Positions 13,822 through 21,003 of a stretch of DNA of 21,010 nt are shown piece by piece. The position numbers and the translations under genes were made by a program. This DNA is from an uncultured Eubacteriales bacterium (GTDB lineage: Bacteria; Bacillota; Clostridia; Oscillospirales; Oscillospiraceae): the NCBI GenBank assembly GCA_900545405.1, contig UQYT01000042.1:1-21010 (forward strand), written 5' to 3'. Each line of letters opens with the position of its first letter. Within the stretch, counting starts at the first letter, position 1. Under the pieces are notes generated by a model. That model was given only the letters and a program-made list of their open reading frames with translations, was not told the origin of the DNA and did no database searches.

Positions 13822-14425
13822 CTGCGTCCTCCAGACTGAAGCCGGTTATCTCAGAGAACCGGCCCTCCAGGTCCTCCAGCGCCGCGTCGAAGGTGAGGTC
13901 GATCTTCCGGCCGGCCTCCGCGCAGTCGAGCACCAGCCCGCCGAGGGTGAACGCGCCCTCGACAAACTTCAGCTCCACGCCGGGCGCGGCGGCGGCGAGG
14001 TCCGCAGCGCGGGCCATGTCCTCGTGCCTGAGCTCCACGACGGCGCTGTGCGCCCCCGGCACGGCCGAGAGCGCGCGCAGCAGCTGGTCCTTCAGCGTCC
14101 CGGCGTACCCGGGCGAGTCGTGCAGCGCCAGCACGCGGCGGCGCACCTCCGCGAACACGTCCGCCGCGCAGTCCTCGCGAAACTGCAGCAGGCTGCGCTT
14201 CGCGGCGAGGCCCTCGCTCACAACGCGCTTGTTCTCACGCACCTTGACGTCCGCCAGGGCCGCGGCGCGGCGCTTGGCTGCGGCCGCCTTCAGGTCCGCG
14301 GCGTAATTGTCTATGGCCTCGCGCTCCAGCTGTTCGGTCTCCTCGTTTATCCGGGCGGCGTGCTGCTCGGCGGCGGTGATGACGGCGGAGGTGAAGCCTT
14401 CGATTTTGCTCTTTTCTTCCTGCAT
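13811..14425 (-). CDS. atpE: V/A-type ATP synthase subunit E (peripheral stalk)
   Basis: This subunit forms the peripheral stalk by pairing its long N-terminal helix with a G/H-type subunit; its C-terminal globular domain binds the top of the head. The 204 residues start with a charged Ala/Glu/Arg-rich helix (KIEGFTSAVITAAEQHAARI onward). They end in a globular domain with VELKFVEGAFTLGGLVLDC and IDLTFDAALEDLE, which are landmarks of the E family. The ATG at 14425 follows GAGGAG at seven bases; the in-frame TTG at 14440 overlaps that site. E proteins diverge strongly, so the position between F and A helps the assignment. Confidence 0.9.
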   Translation of the reverse strand: MQEEKSKIEGFTSAVITAAEQHAARINEETEQLEREAIDNYAADLKAAAAKRRAAALADVKVRENKRVVSEGLAAKRSLLQFREDCAADVFAEVRRRVLALHDSPGYAGTLKDQLLRALSAVPGAHSAVVELRHEDMARAADLAAAAPGVELKFVEGAFTLGGLVLDCAEAGRKIDLTFDAALEDLEGRFSEITGFSLEDADGK

Positions 14426-14436
14426 TGGGCCACTCC

Positions 14437-14745
14437 TCAAATCTTGATGCCTATCGCCTCGTTTATGAGGCGGGTGATGTAGTCCCTGGCGCGCACGGAG
14501 CCGCGGCTGTCCGCGATGATGTTCACCAGCGGCCGGCCCGCCGAGAGCTTGAGCTCATCGAGCCGCTCCCGGCTGAGCGCGTAACAGCCCTCCGTGACGA
14601 TGAGTATGGCGACGCCGCTGTCCGCGCAGGCGCGGTTCACCGCGGCGTCCACCTCCTTTTTCGTGGCGGCGCGCGCCCCCTCTATGCCCGCAAGGCGCAT
14701 GCCCTTGAGCACGTCGGGGTCGTCCGAGATGCAAAAGCAGCGCAT
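14437..14745 (-). CDS. atpF: V/A-type ATP synthase subunit F (rotor)
   Basis: This small Rossmann-like subunit binds the rotor shaft D and modulates activity. The 102 residues are the normal length. Conserved features are MRCFCISDDPDVLKGMRLAG at the N-terminus, VAILIVTEGCYAL in the middle and RLDELKLSAGRPLVNIIADS before the C-terminal helix. The start codon shares one base with the stop of subunit K (TGATG), and no separate ribosome site is visible, so it is translated by re-initiation. An in-frame extension upstream into K has no family similarity and is not part of the protein. Confidence 0.93.
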   Translation of the reverse strand: MRCFCISDDPDVLKGMRLAGIEGARAATKKEVDAAVNRACADSGVAILIVTEGCYALSRERLDELKLSAGRPLVNIIADSRGSVRARDYITRLINEAIGIKI

Positions 14746-15185
14746 CAGAACAGAAGGATGACGATGGCGATCAGCAGGCCGTAGATCGCGATGCCCTCGG
14801 CCATGCCGACGAAGACTATGGACTTGCCGAAGCTGCCCTCGTTCTCGGTCAGGGCCCCGATGGCGGCGCAGGCGGAGTTCGAGACCGCGATGCCCGAGGC
14901 GATGCCGGAGATGCCGACGGCCAGCGCCGCGGCGAGATAGCCGATGGCCTTGGTCCAGTCGGTGCTGCCGGCGACGGCGGCGACCTCGGCCGCGTCGTTC
15001 GCCGCGGCGACGCCCTGGCTCAGGAACACGGCCGCAGTTGCGAACATGACGAGGAAGAACCCGCAGAGATTTGCTACGAGCGGCTTTTTGACGCTCTTGC
15101 CCGCCTTGGCGCGGCGTGCGATCAGCCACAGCGGAAGGACGATCAGTACGAGAACGGCGATGAAGGGGCAGATGAGCTTAAGCAT
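14745..15185 (-). CDS. atpK: V/A-type ATP synthase subunit K (membrane rotor, proteolipid c)
   Basis: This subunit builds the membrane ring that carries ions past subunit I. The 146 residues contain an N-terminal hydrophobic segment, a second segment (about 37-58), then the c-type hairpin. The first hairpin helix is glycine-rich (YLAAALAVGISGIASG) and the second holds the ion-binding Glu130 in FVGMAEGIAIYG. Two extra N-terminal segments with a basic loop (RRAKAGKSVKK) precede the hairpin, a layout seen in other clostridial homologues. There is no glutamine in the glycine-rich helix, and Glu130 is followed by Gly, not Ser/Thr, so an obvious sodium-type signature is missing; ion choice stays open. 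The ATG at 15185 follows CGGAGG at eight bases. Confidence 0.92.
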   Translation of the reverse strand: MLKLICPFIAVLVLIVLPLWLIARRAKAGKSVKKPLVANLCGFFLVMFATAAVFLSQGVAAANDAAEVAAVAGSTDWTKAIGYLAAALAVGISGIASGIAVSNSACAAIGALTENEGSFGKSIVFVGMAEGIAIYGLLIAIVILLF

Positions 15186-15232
15186 GTTAGAAACCTCCGA
15201 TTATGAAAGTCCTTATTTACGGACAGCGCCGG

Positions 15233-17158
15233 TCAGGCCGCGCGCTGAGCGGGGGCGGAATAGTCGATGTGCGCGGGTTCGAAGGGCTTGCCGCGGCCCG
15301 TGTAGAAGCGGCCGAAGAGCTCGTAGAACTCCAGCCTCAGCGCCTGGATGCACACCAGGGCCGCCTCTATGCCCATGACGATGACGTTGCCGAGCACGAG
15401 GCCGAAGATGGAGTAGCCCCCGCTCGTCTCCGAGAGGGCGTAGACTATGAGCATCATGATGGCGTGGCAGATGGCGTAGGTGCCAACTCGCAGGAAGCTC
15501 AGGCAGTTCGAGAGCCAGCTCAAAAAGGCCTCGAAGAGCTCGAAGAAGCCCTCGAGCAGCATCATGCCGACAGAGGTCTTTTCGTGCCCGTGCGGCGCGA
15601 GGCCGAGCAGCATCACCAGCGGCTCGCCCAGCCAGATGGTGAGCAGCAGCAGCGCCAGCACGCACCAGACCGCCCCGTTCGAGAGCAGGCCGGTGGAAAA
15701 GAGCGCGTCCGAGGCGGCGCAGCTCACGATGCCCGCGAGGAAGAGCACGCCCGTCACGCCGTTGGCGGAGAAGAGGGCCTTGCGGTAGTCCCGCTGGCGG
15801 AAGCCCGTGAGTATGTTCATGACGCCGCAGATGAGGATGAGCACCACGCCGACGCCGGCGGTGGAGAGCAGTATCGTCACGACGCCGTCGCCCTCGAGCA
15901 CCTTGAAGCCGGGGAGGAGGTGTTCGTTTCCGAACACGCTGCCGTATACGAAGCCGAACACTACGGCCGCGCAGCCCACGGCGGCGAGGATGCGGCCCAG
16001 CCACATGCCCTTTTTCTTGTAGAGGAAGAGGCCGAAGAGCACGAGCACCGCGCCCTGGCCCACGTCTCCGAACATGAGGCCGAAGAGCAGACAGTAGGTG
16101 ATGAACATGAAGACGCGCGGGTCGGTCTCGCCGTAGGCGGGGGGACCGTACATCTTCACGAAGGGCGCGAAGATGCGCGAGAAGAAGCCGTCCCGGAACT
16201 TGACGGGGACGTGGCCTATGTCCGCGTGGCCGGGCTTGTCCAGCGAGCAGATGCAGCCGAGCGCGTCGGCCGCGGTCTGGAACTCTTCAAGCTCGCTCGC
16301 GGGCAGCCAGCCGCAGAGATAGAACTCGTCGGCGCCCATCGCGGCGAAGCGGCGCAGGTCAAAGCTCTCGCTCATGTAGCGGAGGTAGGAGTAGCAGGAG
16401 AGCGCCCGCTCCCGCTCGCGTTCCCTGAGCGCGTCGAGCTCCTTTGCAAGGTCCGCGGCCTGGCGGCGGGCGTCCTCGGCCTCGGCGCGCAGCGCGGCTA
16501 TGCGCGCCGACGGCACGCCGGTGAGCCCCGCGGCGTTGGGCGCGGCCTCGCTCTCAAAGCCGAAGTCGCGCAGCCGGTCCTCCTCGAGTATGGCCTCGCC
16601 GGGCAGGGTCAGCAGTATGCAGCAGACCCGTCCCTCCTGGAAGCCGGAGCGGAAGAGGAACACCCCGTGCTCGTGCTCGGCCTCGGCGCGGACCTCGTCC
16701 CAGATGTCCTCCTCGATGGTGCCGAAGTGGAGCTTCACGTGCTGAACGCCCAGCAGCTCCTCCAGGTCCACCGTCAGCAGGGAGAAGGGCTCCAGGCGCG
16801 TGATGAGCTCCTCGTTGTCGGCGGCGAGGCTCATCTCCGCGTTGCGGTGAGTGATGACCCTCGCGGCCTCGGACGAGGCGTTGGAGATGTATTTTTCGCA
16901 GGACTCCAGCTCGTAGCCCCGGTCCTCGAAGGACCGGAACTCGGGCGCCACGCCCAGCTTGGAGAGCAGCGAGAGCGCCGCGCTCAGCGCCGCGCGGTAG
17001 GGGTCGTCTCCGGAGGGCGCGTCGAGCTCGCCCCGGCCGAAGACCTCGGAGGCGGGCAGGGGATGGAACTCCATGCCGAGCACAAGGCTCCGTATGGCCT
17101 CATCCAGTTTTTCAGCAGGGCCGGAGACAACGGCCCTCAGCATTTTTTCTGTTGCCAA
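15233..17158 (-). CDS. atpI: V/A-type ATP synthase subunit I (membrane stator, a-subunit)
   Basis: This subunit forms the stator half-channels for ions and anchors the peripheral stalks. The 641 residues split into a soluble N-terminal part (about 1-340, with a coiled coil at 215-255) and a membrane part with about seven or eight helices. VFMFITYCLLFGLMFGDVGQ (349-368) is a family hallmark. The essential arginine is Arg557 in NCLSFLRVGTYAICHA, facing the ring glutamate. The C-terminal EFYELFGRFYTGRGKPFEP is also typical. The TTG start at 17158 follows AAAGGGGGG at seven bases; an ATG five codons later lacks such a site. It lies 56 bases after subunit C and 47 bases before K. Confidence 0.96.
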   Translation of the reverse strand: MATEKMLRAVVSGPAEKLDEAIRSLVLGMEFHPLPASEVFGRGELDAPSGDDPYRAALSAALSLLSKLGVAPEFRSFEDRGYELESCEKYISNASSEAARVITHRNAEMSLAADNEELITRLEPFSLLTVDLEELLGVQHVKLHFGTIEEDIWDEVRAEAEHEHGVFLFRSGFQEGRVCCILLTLPGEAILEEDRLRDFGFESEAAPNAAGLTGVPSARIAALRAEAEDARRQAADLAKELDALRERERERALSCYSYLRYMSESFDLRRFAAMGADEFYLCGWLPASELEEFQTAADALGCICSLDKPGHADIGHVPVKFRDGFFSRIFAPFVKMYGPPAYGETDPRVFMFITYCLLFGLMFGDVGQGAVLVLFGLFLYKKKGMWLGRILAAVGCAAVVFGFVYGSVFGNEHLLPGFKVLEGDGVVTILLSTAGVGVVLILICGVMNILTGFRQRDYRKALFSANGVTGVLFLAGIVSCAASDALFSTGLLSNGAVWCVLALLLLTIWLGEPLVMLLGLAPHGHEKTSVGMMLLEGFFELFEAFLSWLSNCLSFLRVGTYAICHAIMMLIVYALSETSGGYSIFGLVLGNVIVMGIEAALVCIQALRLEFYELFGRFYTGRGKPFEPAHIDYSAPAQRAA

Positions 17159-17165
17159 GCATCAA

Positions 17166-17174
17166 CCCCCCTTT
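17166..17174 (-). promoter_or_regulatory. Ribosome binding site that fixes the TTG start of subunit I
   Basis: AAAGGGGGG on the minus strand lies seven bases before the TTG at 17158. Confidence 0.65.
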
Positions 17175-17214
17175 CGGGTAATGGTTTGGGTACATCGGAT
17201 ATTATAAAAGTGTG

Positions 17215-18249
17215 TCATAGCATATACCTCGCCGGGTTCAGGCCGTACTGCAGCGCCACGAAGGCACGGCGGAGCATGTCGGCCTCGTTCTCCTTGAGCG
17301 TGAGGAAGGCGTCCACCGCGCAGAGGTTGGGCGTGCCGTGCATGACCTTGCGGTAATAGGCGGTCTCCGCCGCGCGGCCGAGCTGCTCGGGCGTGACGTC
17401 CTCCACGCCGGAGAGCCACTTGCCCAGGCGCGAGGAGCGGATGAGCGCCACGGCGTCCTCGTCCGTGTCCGCCTCGAGTATGCGCCGCTGCATGTCCCGG
17501 CTCAGCGCGCCCTCCAGCGGCAGCAGCATGCCCATCGCCTGCTGCACCGGCGTGCCGAAGCGGCGCAGGCGCAGGAGATAGGAGATGTTGAGCATGTCCG
17601 TCCGGAAGGTGACGGTGCGCTGCAGCTCCTTCCTGGAGGGCCCCCGGTAGCCGGAGGCCAGTTGCTTGCCCAGCGCGCGGTAGAAGTGGGCCGCGAGCTG
17701 CATCGAGGCCTTGGTGAGGTCGGGCATCCCGGTCTTGGGGTCTATCTCCATCGCCTCGAGGATGGGGGAGTAGAGGCTGCCCTTCACCGCGTCCTTGACC
17801 TCGTCAAAGGTCTTGGCCTTTTTGAGCAGCTCTATGTTCACGCTGCGCATCTGCCGCTCCGCCTGGCTGGGCAGGGGCACGAACTCGGTCAGGGCCGCGT
17901 CCGAGAGCCGCCGCAGCGTGGCCATCAGGACCTTGAGCTCCATCTCATAGGTCCAGAAGATGAGGTAGCCGCGCGAGGCGTCGTTCGCGAAGCGGTAGAG
18001 CCGCTCGTAGTCGTCGAAGAGGCAGCGGTAGAGCGCCTCTGAAAACTGCTCGTCCGTGGCGCCGATGGGGGGCAGGGCCAGCGACGCCGGCCGCCAGGCC
18101 TCGCTGCGGCCGAGAAAGGCCACCAGCTCGTCAGCGCTGTGCAGCGTGGCTATCTTCTCCTTGTCCTCCTGCGAGAGGAGGTGCGCGTACATCGCGCGCG
18201 CCTCGGTGGCCAGCGCGATGTCCAGCGCACGCAGGCTGCTGTTATTCAT
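17215..18249 (-). CDS. atpC: V/A-type ATP synthase subunit C (central stalk socket, d-subunit)
   Basis: This is the funnel-shaped, all-helical subunit that seats the rotor shaft on the membrane ring. The 344 residues are typical in length and helix content. Family-like segments are RALDIALATEARAMYAHLLS near the N-terminus, YLIFWTYEMELKVLMATLRR in the middle and NLCAVDAFLTLKENEADMLR with LQYGLNPARYML at the C-terminus; the last matches the usual RxIxxGxxxGxPxExI-like ending poorly but is in place. The start overlaps the end of the stalk gene by eight bases, with only a weak ribosome site, suggesting coupling. Its position before subunit I differs from the common I-K-E-C-F order. Confidence 0.9.
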   Translation of the reverse strand: MNNSSLRALDIALATEARAMYAHLLSQEDKEKIATLHSADELVAFLGRSEAWRPASLALPPIGATDEQFSEALYRCLFDDYERLYRFANDASRGYLIFWTYEMELKVLMATLRRLSDAALTEFVPLPSQAERQMRSVNIELLKKAKTFDEVKDAVKGSLYSPILEAMEIDPKTGMPDLTKASMQLAAHFYRALGKQLASGYRGPSRKELQRTVTFRTDMLNISYLLRLRRFGTPVQQAMGMLLPLEGALSRDMQRRILEADTDEDAVALIRSSRLGKWLSGVEDVTPEQLGRAAETAYYRKVMHGTPNLCAVDAFLTLKENEADMLRRAFVALQYGLNPARYML

Positions 18250-18658
18250 CGCGTTTACCCGTGACTATGTCGAACACCCGCTGCACGTAGCCCTCGCGCG
18301 CGAGCTGATATTTCTTCTGCAGCGCCTCGCGCCGCGCGGCGGCCTCGGCCTGCTCGGCGGCTATCTCGGCGTCGGCGCGCTGGTGCTCCGCGGCGGCGTC
18401 CGCCGCGATGGCGGCGCGCGTCTCCTGCCGGATCTGCTCGAGCAGCTCGTCCTTGCGGCCCTGGATGCGCTCCTCCGGCCCGGTGCGGCGCTGCTGAGCG
18501 GCCTCCTCCACCTCCCGGGCGCGGAGCACCGCGTCCAGAATGGCGCGAAGGAGCGCCATGTCCGCAGAAGTTTCCTCTTCCAGCTTGAGGCGCCGGGCCT
18601 CGTCCTCGCGCGAAACGCGGACTTCCTGCTGCGCCTGGAGTTGATTCATGGAATTCAA
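18242..18658 (-). CDS. Putative V/A-type ATP synthase peripheral stalk subunit (G/H-like coiled coil)
   Basis: This 138-residue protein is almost entirely charged and helical (EVRVSREDEARRLKLEEETS, then Ala/Glu/Arg/Gln repeats such as AADAAAEHQRADAEIAAEQA). It has no signal peptide or membrane segment. It ends in YQLAREGYVQRVFDIVTGKR, similar in style to the C-terminal end of V/A-type G/H stalk subunits, which often contains RVFExI/V. First place in the operon is where such a subunit usually lies, and no other gene here supplies the partner of subunit E. I chose TTG at 18658 because GGGAGG lies eight bases before it; ATG at 18649 is the alternative, with the site 17 bases away. Function is inferred from position and coiled-coil nature. 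Confidence 0.75.
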   Translation of the reverse strand: MNSMNQLQAQQEVRVSREDEARRLKLEEETSADMALLRAILDAVLRAREVEEAAQQRRTGPEERIQGRKDELLEQIRQETRAAIAADAAAEHQRADAEIAAEQAEAAARREALQKKYQLAREGYVQRVFDIVTGKRDE

Positions 18659-18666
18659 ACTGACGA

Positions 18667-18672
18667 CCTCCC
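18667..18672 (-). promoter_or_regulatory. Ribosome binding site favouring the TTG start of the stalk gene
   Basis: GGGAGG on the minus strand is eight bases from TTG (18658) but 17 bases from the nearby ATG (18649), so the TTG is preferred. Confidence 0.6.
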
Positions 18673-18699
18673 TGGATGTCGTTCTTCGCATCTCATTAA

Positions 18700-18728
18700 A
18701 GCATACCACAAACCACGTGTAAAGGGAA
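18700..18728 (-). promoter_or_regulatory. Candidate extended -10 promoter of the V-ATPase operon
   Basis: On the minus strand a -10 box TATGCT (18705-18700) carries the TG-N extension (18708-18706). At 17 bases upstream there is only a poor -35 box (TTCCCT, 18728-18723). The extended -10 could compensate. It lies about 42 bases before the stalk gene start, in the only AT-rich stretch upstream of the operon. Confidence 0.45.
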
Positions 18729-18774
18729 GAATAAATTTTTAACAAACTTTCGCCCCCGCAGGGGAAACTTCCTC

Positions 18775-18803
18775 TTTCATTTGACCACAGTTTGCGTTAT
18801 ACT
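18775..18803 (+). promoter_or_regulatory. Candidate promoter of apgM-ispE
   Basis: A good -10 box TATACT (18798-18803) lies 34 bases before the apgM start. The hexamer at the correct 17-base distance is weak (TTTCAT, 18775-18780). A better -35 hexamer, TTGACC (18781-18786), is only 11 bases from the -10 box. The region is the likely start of transcription, but the exact boxes are unclear. Confidence 0.4.
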
Positions 18804-18836
18804 ACGCTCAAATAAGTACAAAGAGGAGGAAAGCAC

Positions 18837-20072
18837 ATGAAATATGTCCTCATAATAGGCGACGGCATGGCCGACGATCCGCTCGAGCAGCTGGGCGGAA
18901 AGACCCCGCTGGAGGTCTGCCGCAAGCCGTTTTTTGATTCCCTCTGCGAAAAGGCCGAGCTCGGCCTGGTGCAGACCATCCCGGAGGGCTTTCCGCCGGG
19001 GAGCGACACGGCCATAATGGGCATATTCGGCTGCGACCCGAGGAAGTATTTCTCCGGGCGCGCGCCGCTGGAGCTCGCGGCCTCGGGCGGCGTCATGCCC
19101 GCGGGCGGCGCGGCCTACCGCTGCAACATGGTGAACCTCGGCGGGGACGAGCACGGCCCCTTTGCCGAGCGGGTGATGATCTCGCACAGCGCCGGCTCCA
19201 TCGAGGGCGAGGAGTCCGACGAGCTCATTAAGTGGCTCTTTGCAGAGCCGGAGTTCGCCGCGCTGGCGGAGAAGGCGAAGATAACGGTGCACCCCGGCTC
19301 CAGCTTCCGCCACCTCGCGGTGCAGTCGGACGCGGACATCGACGGCATCGTCCTCGCCCCGCCGCACGACCACCTCAACGAGAAGATAGGCCCCATCCTG
19401 CCGAGCGGCTGCGCCAACGCCGCCGTGCTGCTGGAGCTGATGGAGAAGGCCGCGGAGCTCCTGCCGGAGCACCCCATAAACAAAAAGCGCGCCGCCGAGG
19501 GCAAGCTGCCCGCCAACGGCATCTGGTTCTGGGCCGAGGGCAAGGGCGCCGCGCTGCCGAACTTCACGGCGCACTACGGCGCGGACGGCGGCGTAGTCTC
19601 CGCCGTGCCGCTCTGCCACGGCATAGCCCGGCTGGTGGGGCTCGAGCCCATCAGCGTGCCCACCGCCACCGGCGAGTGGGACACCGACTACGAGGCCAAG
19701 ACCGCCGCGGCGCTGAAGGTCCTGGAGGACCACGACTTCGCCGCCGTCCACCTGGAGGGCCCGGACGAGGCGACGCACAACCACGACCTGGAGCACAAGA
19801 TATACAGCGTGGAGTGCCTCTCGGAGCGCGTGGCGAAGCCCCTTTGCGCGGCGCTGCGCTCCCGGGGCGAGGACTTCCGCCTGCTGATTCTCTCCGACCA
19901 CCGCACCTTCATGGCGAACGGCGCCCACGGCGCGACGCCGGTGCCGTACATGATCTACGACAGCCGCGAGACGGGCCCGGCCTCGGGCCTCGGCTACACG
20001 GAGAAGAACGGCGAGAGCGGCCCCTTCCTTGAGAGCGGCGTGGAGCTCATGCCGAGGCTCTTCCAGCTGTGA
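18837..20072 (+). CDS. apgM: Cofactor-independent phosphoglycerate mutase, archaeal type (ApgM family)
   Basis: The family interconverts 3- and 2-phosphoglycerate; some bacterial members are annotated as, or proposed to be, homoserine kinases. The 411 residues are normal for ApgM and shorter than GpmI. Visible are YVLIIGDGMADDPLEQLGG with metal ligand Asp9, the catalytic serine Ser56 in PPGSDTAIMGIFGCDP, Asp310 and His314 in EGPDEATHNHD, and LSDHRTFMANGAHGATPVPY with Asp354, His355 and His364. The usual SDHxTP here reads SDHRTF. The ATG follows AGAGGAGG at six to seven bases. The stop overlaps ispE by four bases (GTGA). The alkaline-phosphatase-superfamily assignment is firm; mutase versus homoserine kinase is not settled by sequence alone. 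Confidence 0.92.
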   Translation: MKYVLIIGDGMADDPLEQLGGKTPLEVCRKPFFDSLCEKAELGLVQTIPEGFPPGSDTAIMGIFGCDPRKYFSGRAPLELAASGGVMPAGGAAYRCNMVNLGGDEHGPFAERVMISHSAGSIEGEESDELIKWLFAEPEFAALAEKAKITVHPGSSFRHLAVQSDADIDGIVLAPPHDHLNEKIGPILPSGCANAAVLLELMEKAAELLPEHPINKKRAAEGKLPANGIWFWAEGKGAALPNFTAHYGADGGVVSAVPLCHGIARLVGLEPISVPTATGEWDTDYEAKTAAALKVLEDHDFAAVHLEGPDEATHNHDLEHKIYSVECLSERVAKPLCAALRSRGEDFRLLILSDHRTFMANGAHGATPVPYMIYDSRETGPASGLGYTEKNGESGPFLESGVELMPRLFQL

Positions 20073-20926
20073 GCGGGCTGGACACACGGGCGCGGGCGAA
20101 GCTGAACCTCTCGCTGGACGTGCTCTCCAGGCGGCCGGACGGCTTTCACGACCTGAGGATGGTCATGCAGGCCGCGGCGCTGGCGGACGAGGTGCACGTG
20201 GAGCTGCGGGAGCCGGGCTTTTTCCGCGCGGAGACGAACCGGAGCTACATCCCGACGGACGAGCGGAACATCGCGGTGAAGGCCGCAAAGGCGTATTTCG
20301 AGGCGGCGGGCATCGACTCCGGGGCCTACATTAAAATAACAAAGCGCATCCCGGTGTGCGCCGGGCTGGGCGGGGGCTCGTCGGACGCGGCGGCGGTGTT
20401 CCGCGCGCTGGGCGAGCTGACGGGCGCGCCGCTGGAGGGCGGCGAGCTGTGCGCGGCGGCGCTGAAGGCGGGCTCGGACGTGCCGTTTTGCCTGCTGGGC
20501 GGGACGGCGCTGGCGACGGGCCGGGGCGAGGTGCTGACGCCGCTGCCGCCGCTGCCGAGGACGGACGCGGTGATCTGCATGCCGCACTTCACGTGCTCGA
20601 CGCCGGAGCTTTTCGCGCGGCTGGACACGCTGCGCACGCGCTGCCGCCCGGACACGGACGGGCTGGTGGCGGCGCTGCGCGCGGGCGACGTGGCGGGCGT
20701 GGCGCGGCGGATGTACAACGTGTTCGAGGACGCGCTGGACCGCCGGGCGGCGCAGGCCGTGGGCGAGATAAAGCGCTGCCTGCTGGATAACGGCGCGCTG
20801 GGCGCCGTGATGAGCGGCTCCGGCTCCGCGGTGTACGGCCTGTTCCCGAACCGCGAGACCGCCTCCGCCGCCGCGGACGCCGCCAAAAGCCTCTGCCGCG
20901 AGGTGTTCCTGACCGAAACAGTGTGA
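20069..20926 (+). CDS. ispE: 4-diphosphocytidyl-2-C-methyl-D-erythritol kinase
   Basis: This GHMP-family kinase phosphorylates CDP-methylerythritol in the MEP pathway to isoprenoid precursors. The 285 residues are the normal length. The N-terminal ARAKLNLSLDV holds Lys11 and Asn13, the GHMP ATP loop is PVCAGLGGGSSDAAAV (95-110), the catalytic Asp137 is in GSDVPF, and the C-terminal glycine motif is MSGSGSAVYGLF. The start is GTG at 20069, overlapping the apgM stop; there is no separate strong ribosome site, so translation is coupled. The second half is very rich in GCG and CTG codons and reads GC-richer than apgM. Identification is firm. Confidence 0.95.
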   Translation: MSGLDTRARAKLNLSLDVLSRRPDGFHDLRMVMQAAALADEVHVELREPGFFRAETNRSYIPTDERNIAVKAAKAYFEAAGIDSGAYIKITKRIPVCAGLGGGSSDAAAVFRALGELTGAPLEGGELCAAALKAGSDVPFCLLGGTALATGRGEVLTPLPPLPRTDAVICMPHFTCSTPELFARLDTLRTRCRPDTDGLVAALRAGDVAGVARRMYNVFEDALDRRAAQAVGEIKRCLLDNGALGAVMSGSGSAVYGLFPNRETASAAADAAKSLCREVFLTETV

Positions 20927-20933
20927 CCCGCGC

Positions 20934-21003
20934 CGCGCGAAGCGCGAATGAAAGTTTCGCCCGCCTTTTCAAAGGCGGTGGAGTCCAGAGGCAAAGCCTC
21001 TGG
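20934..21003. repeat. Cluster of three perfect hairpins after ispE; likely dispersed palindromic element
   Basis: Three inverted repeats follow in 70 bases: CGCGC-GAA-GCGCG (20934-20946), CCGCCTTTTCAAAGGCGG (20961-20978) and CCAGAGGC-AAA-GCCTCTGG (20985-21003). None is followed by a T-run, so this is not a standard intrinsic terminator. The compact, modular layout resembles intergenic REP-like repeats. The window ends seven bases later, so the element may continue. Confidence 0.6.

Noticed and set aside
9103..13839. Plus-strand frames of about 500 codons opposite the lipoprotein and subunits D, B and A
   Set aside because: They lie antisense to unmistakable V-ATPase genes, lack ribosome sites and have shadow-like composition.
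15203..17356. Plus-strand frame of about 717 codons opposite subunit I
   Set aside because: The longest frame in the window, but antisense to a well-conserved subunit I and made of Ala/Glu/Val/His-rich low-information sequence.
18777..20087. Minus-strand frame opposite apgM
   Set aside because: Antisense shadow; apgM carries all catalytic motifs on the plus strand.
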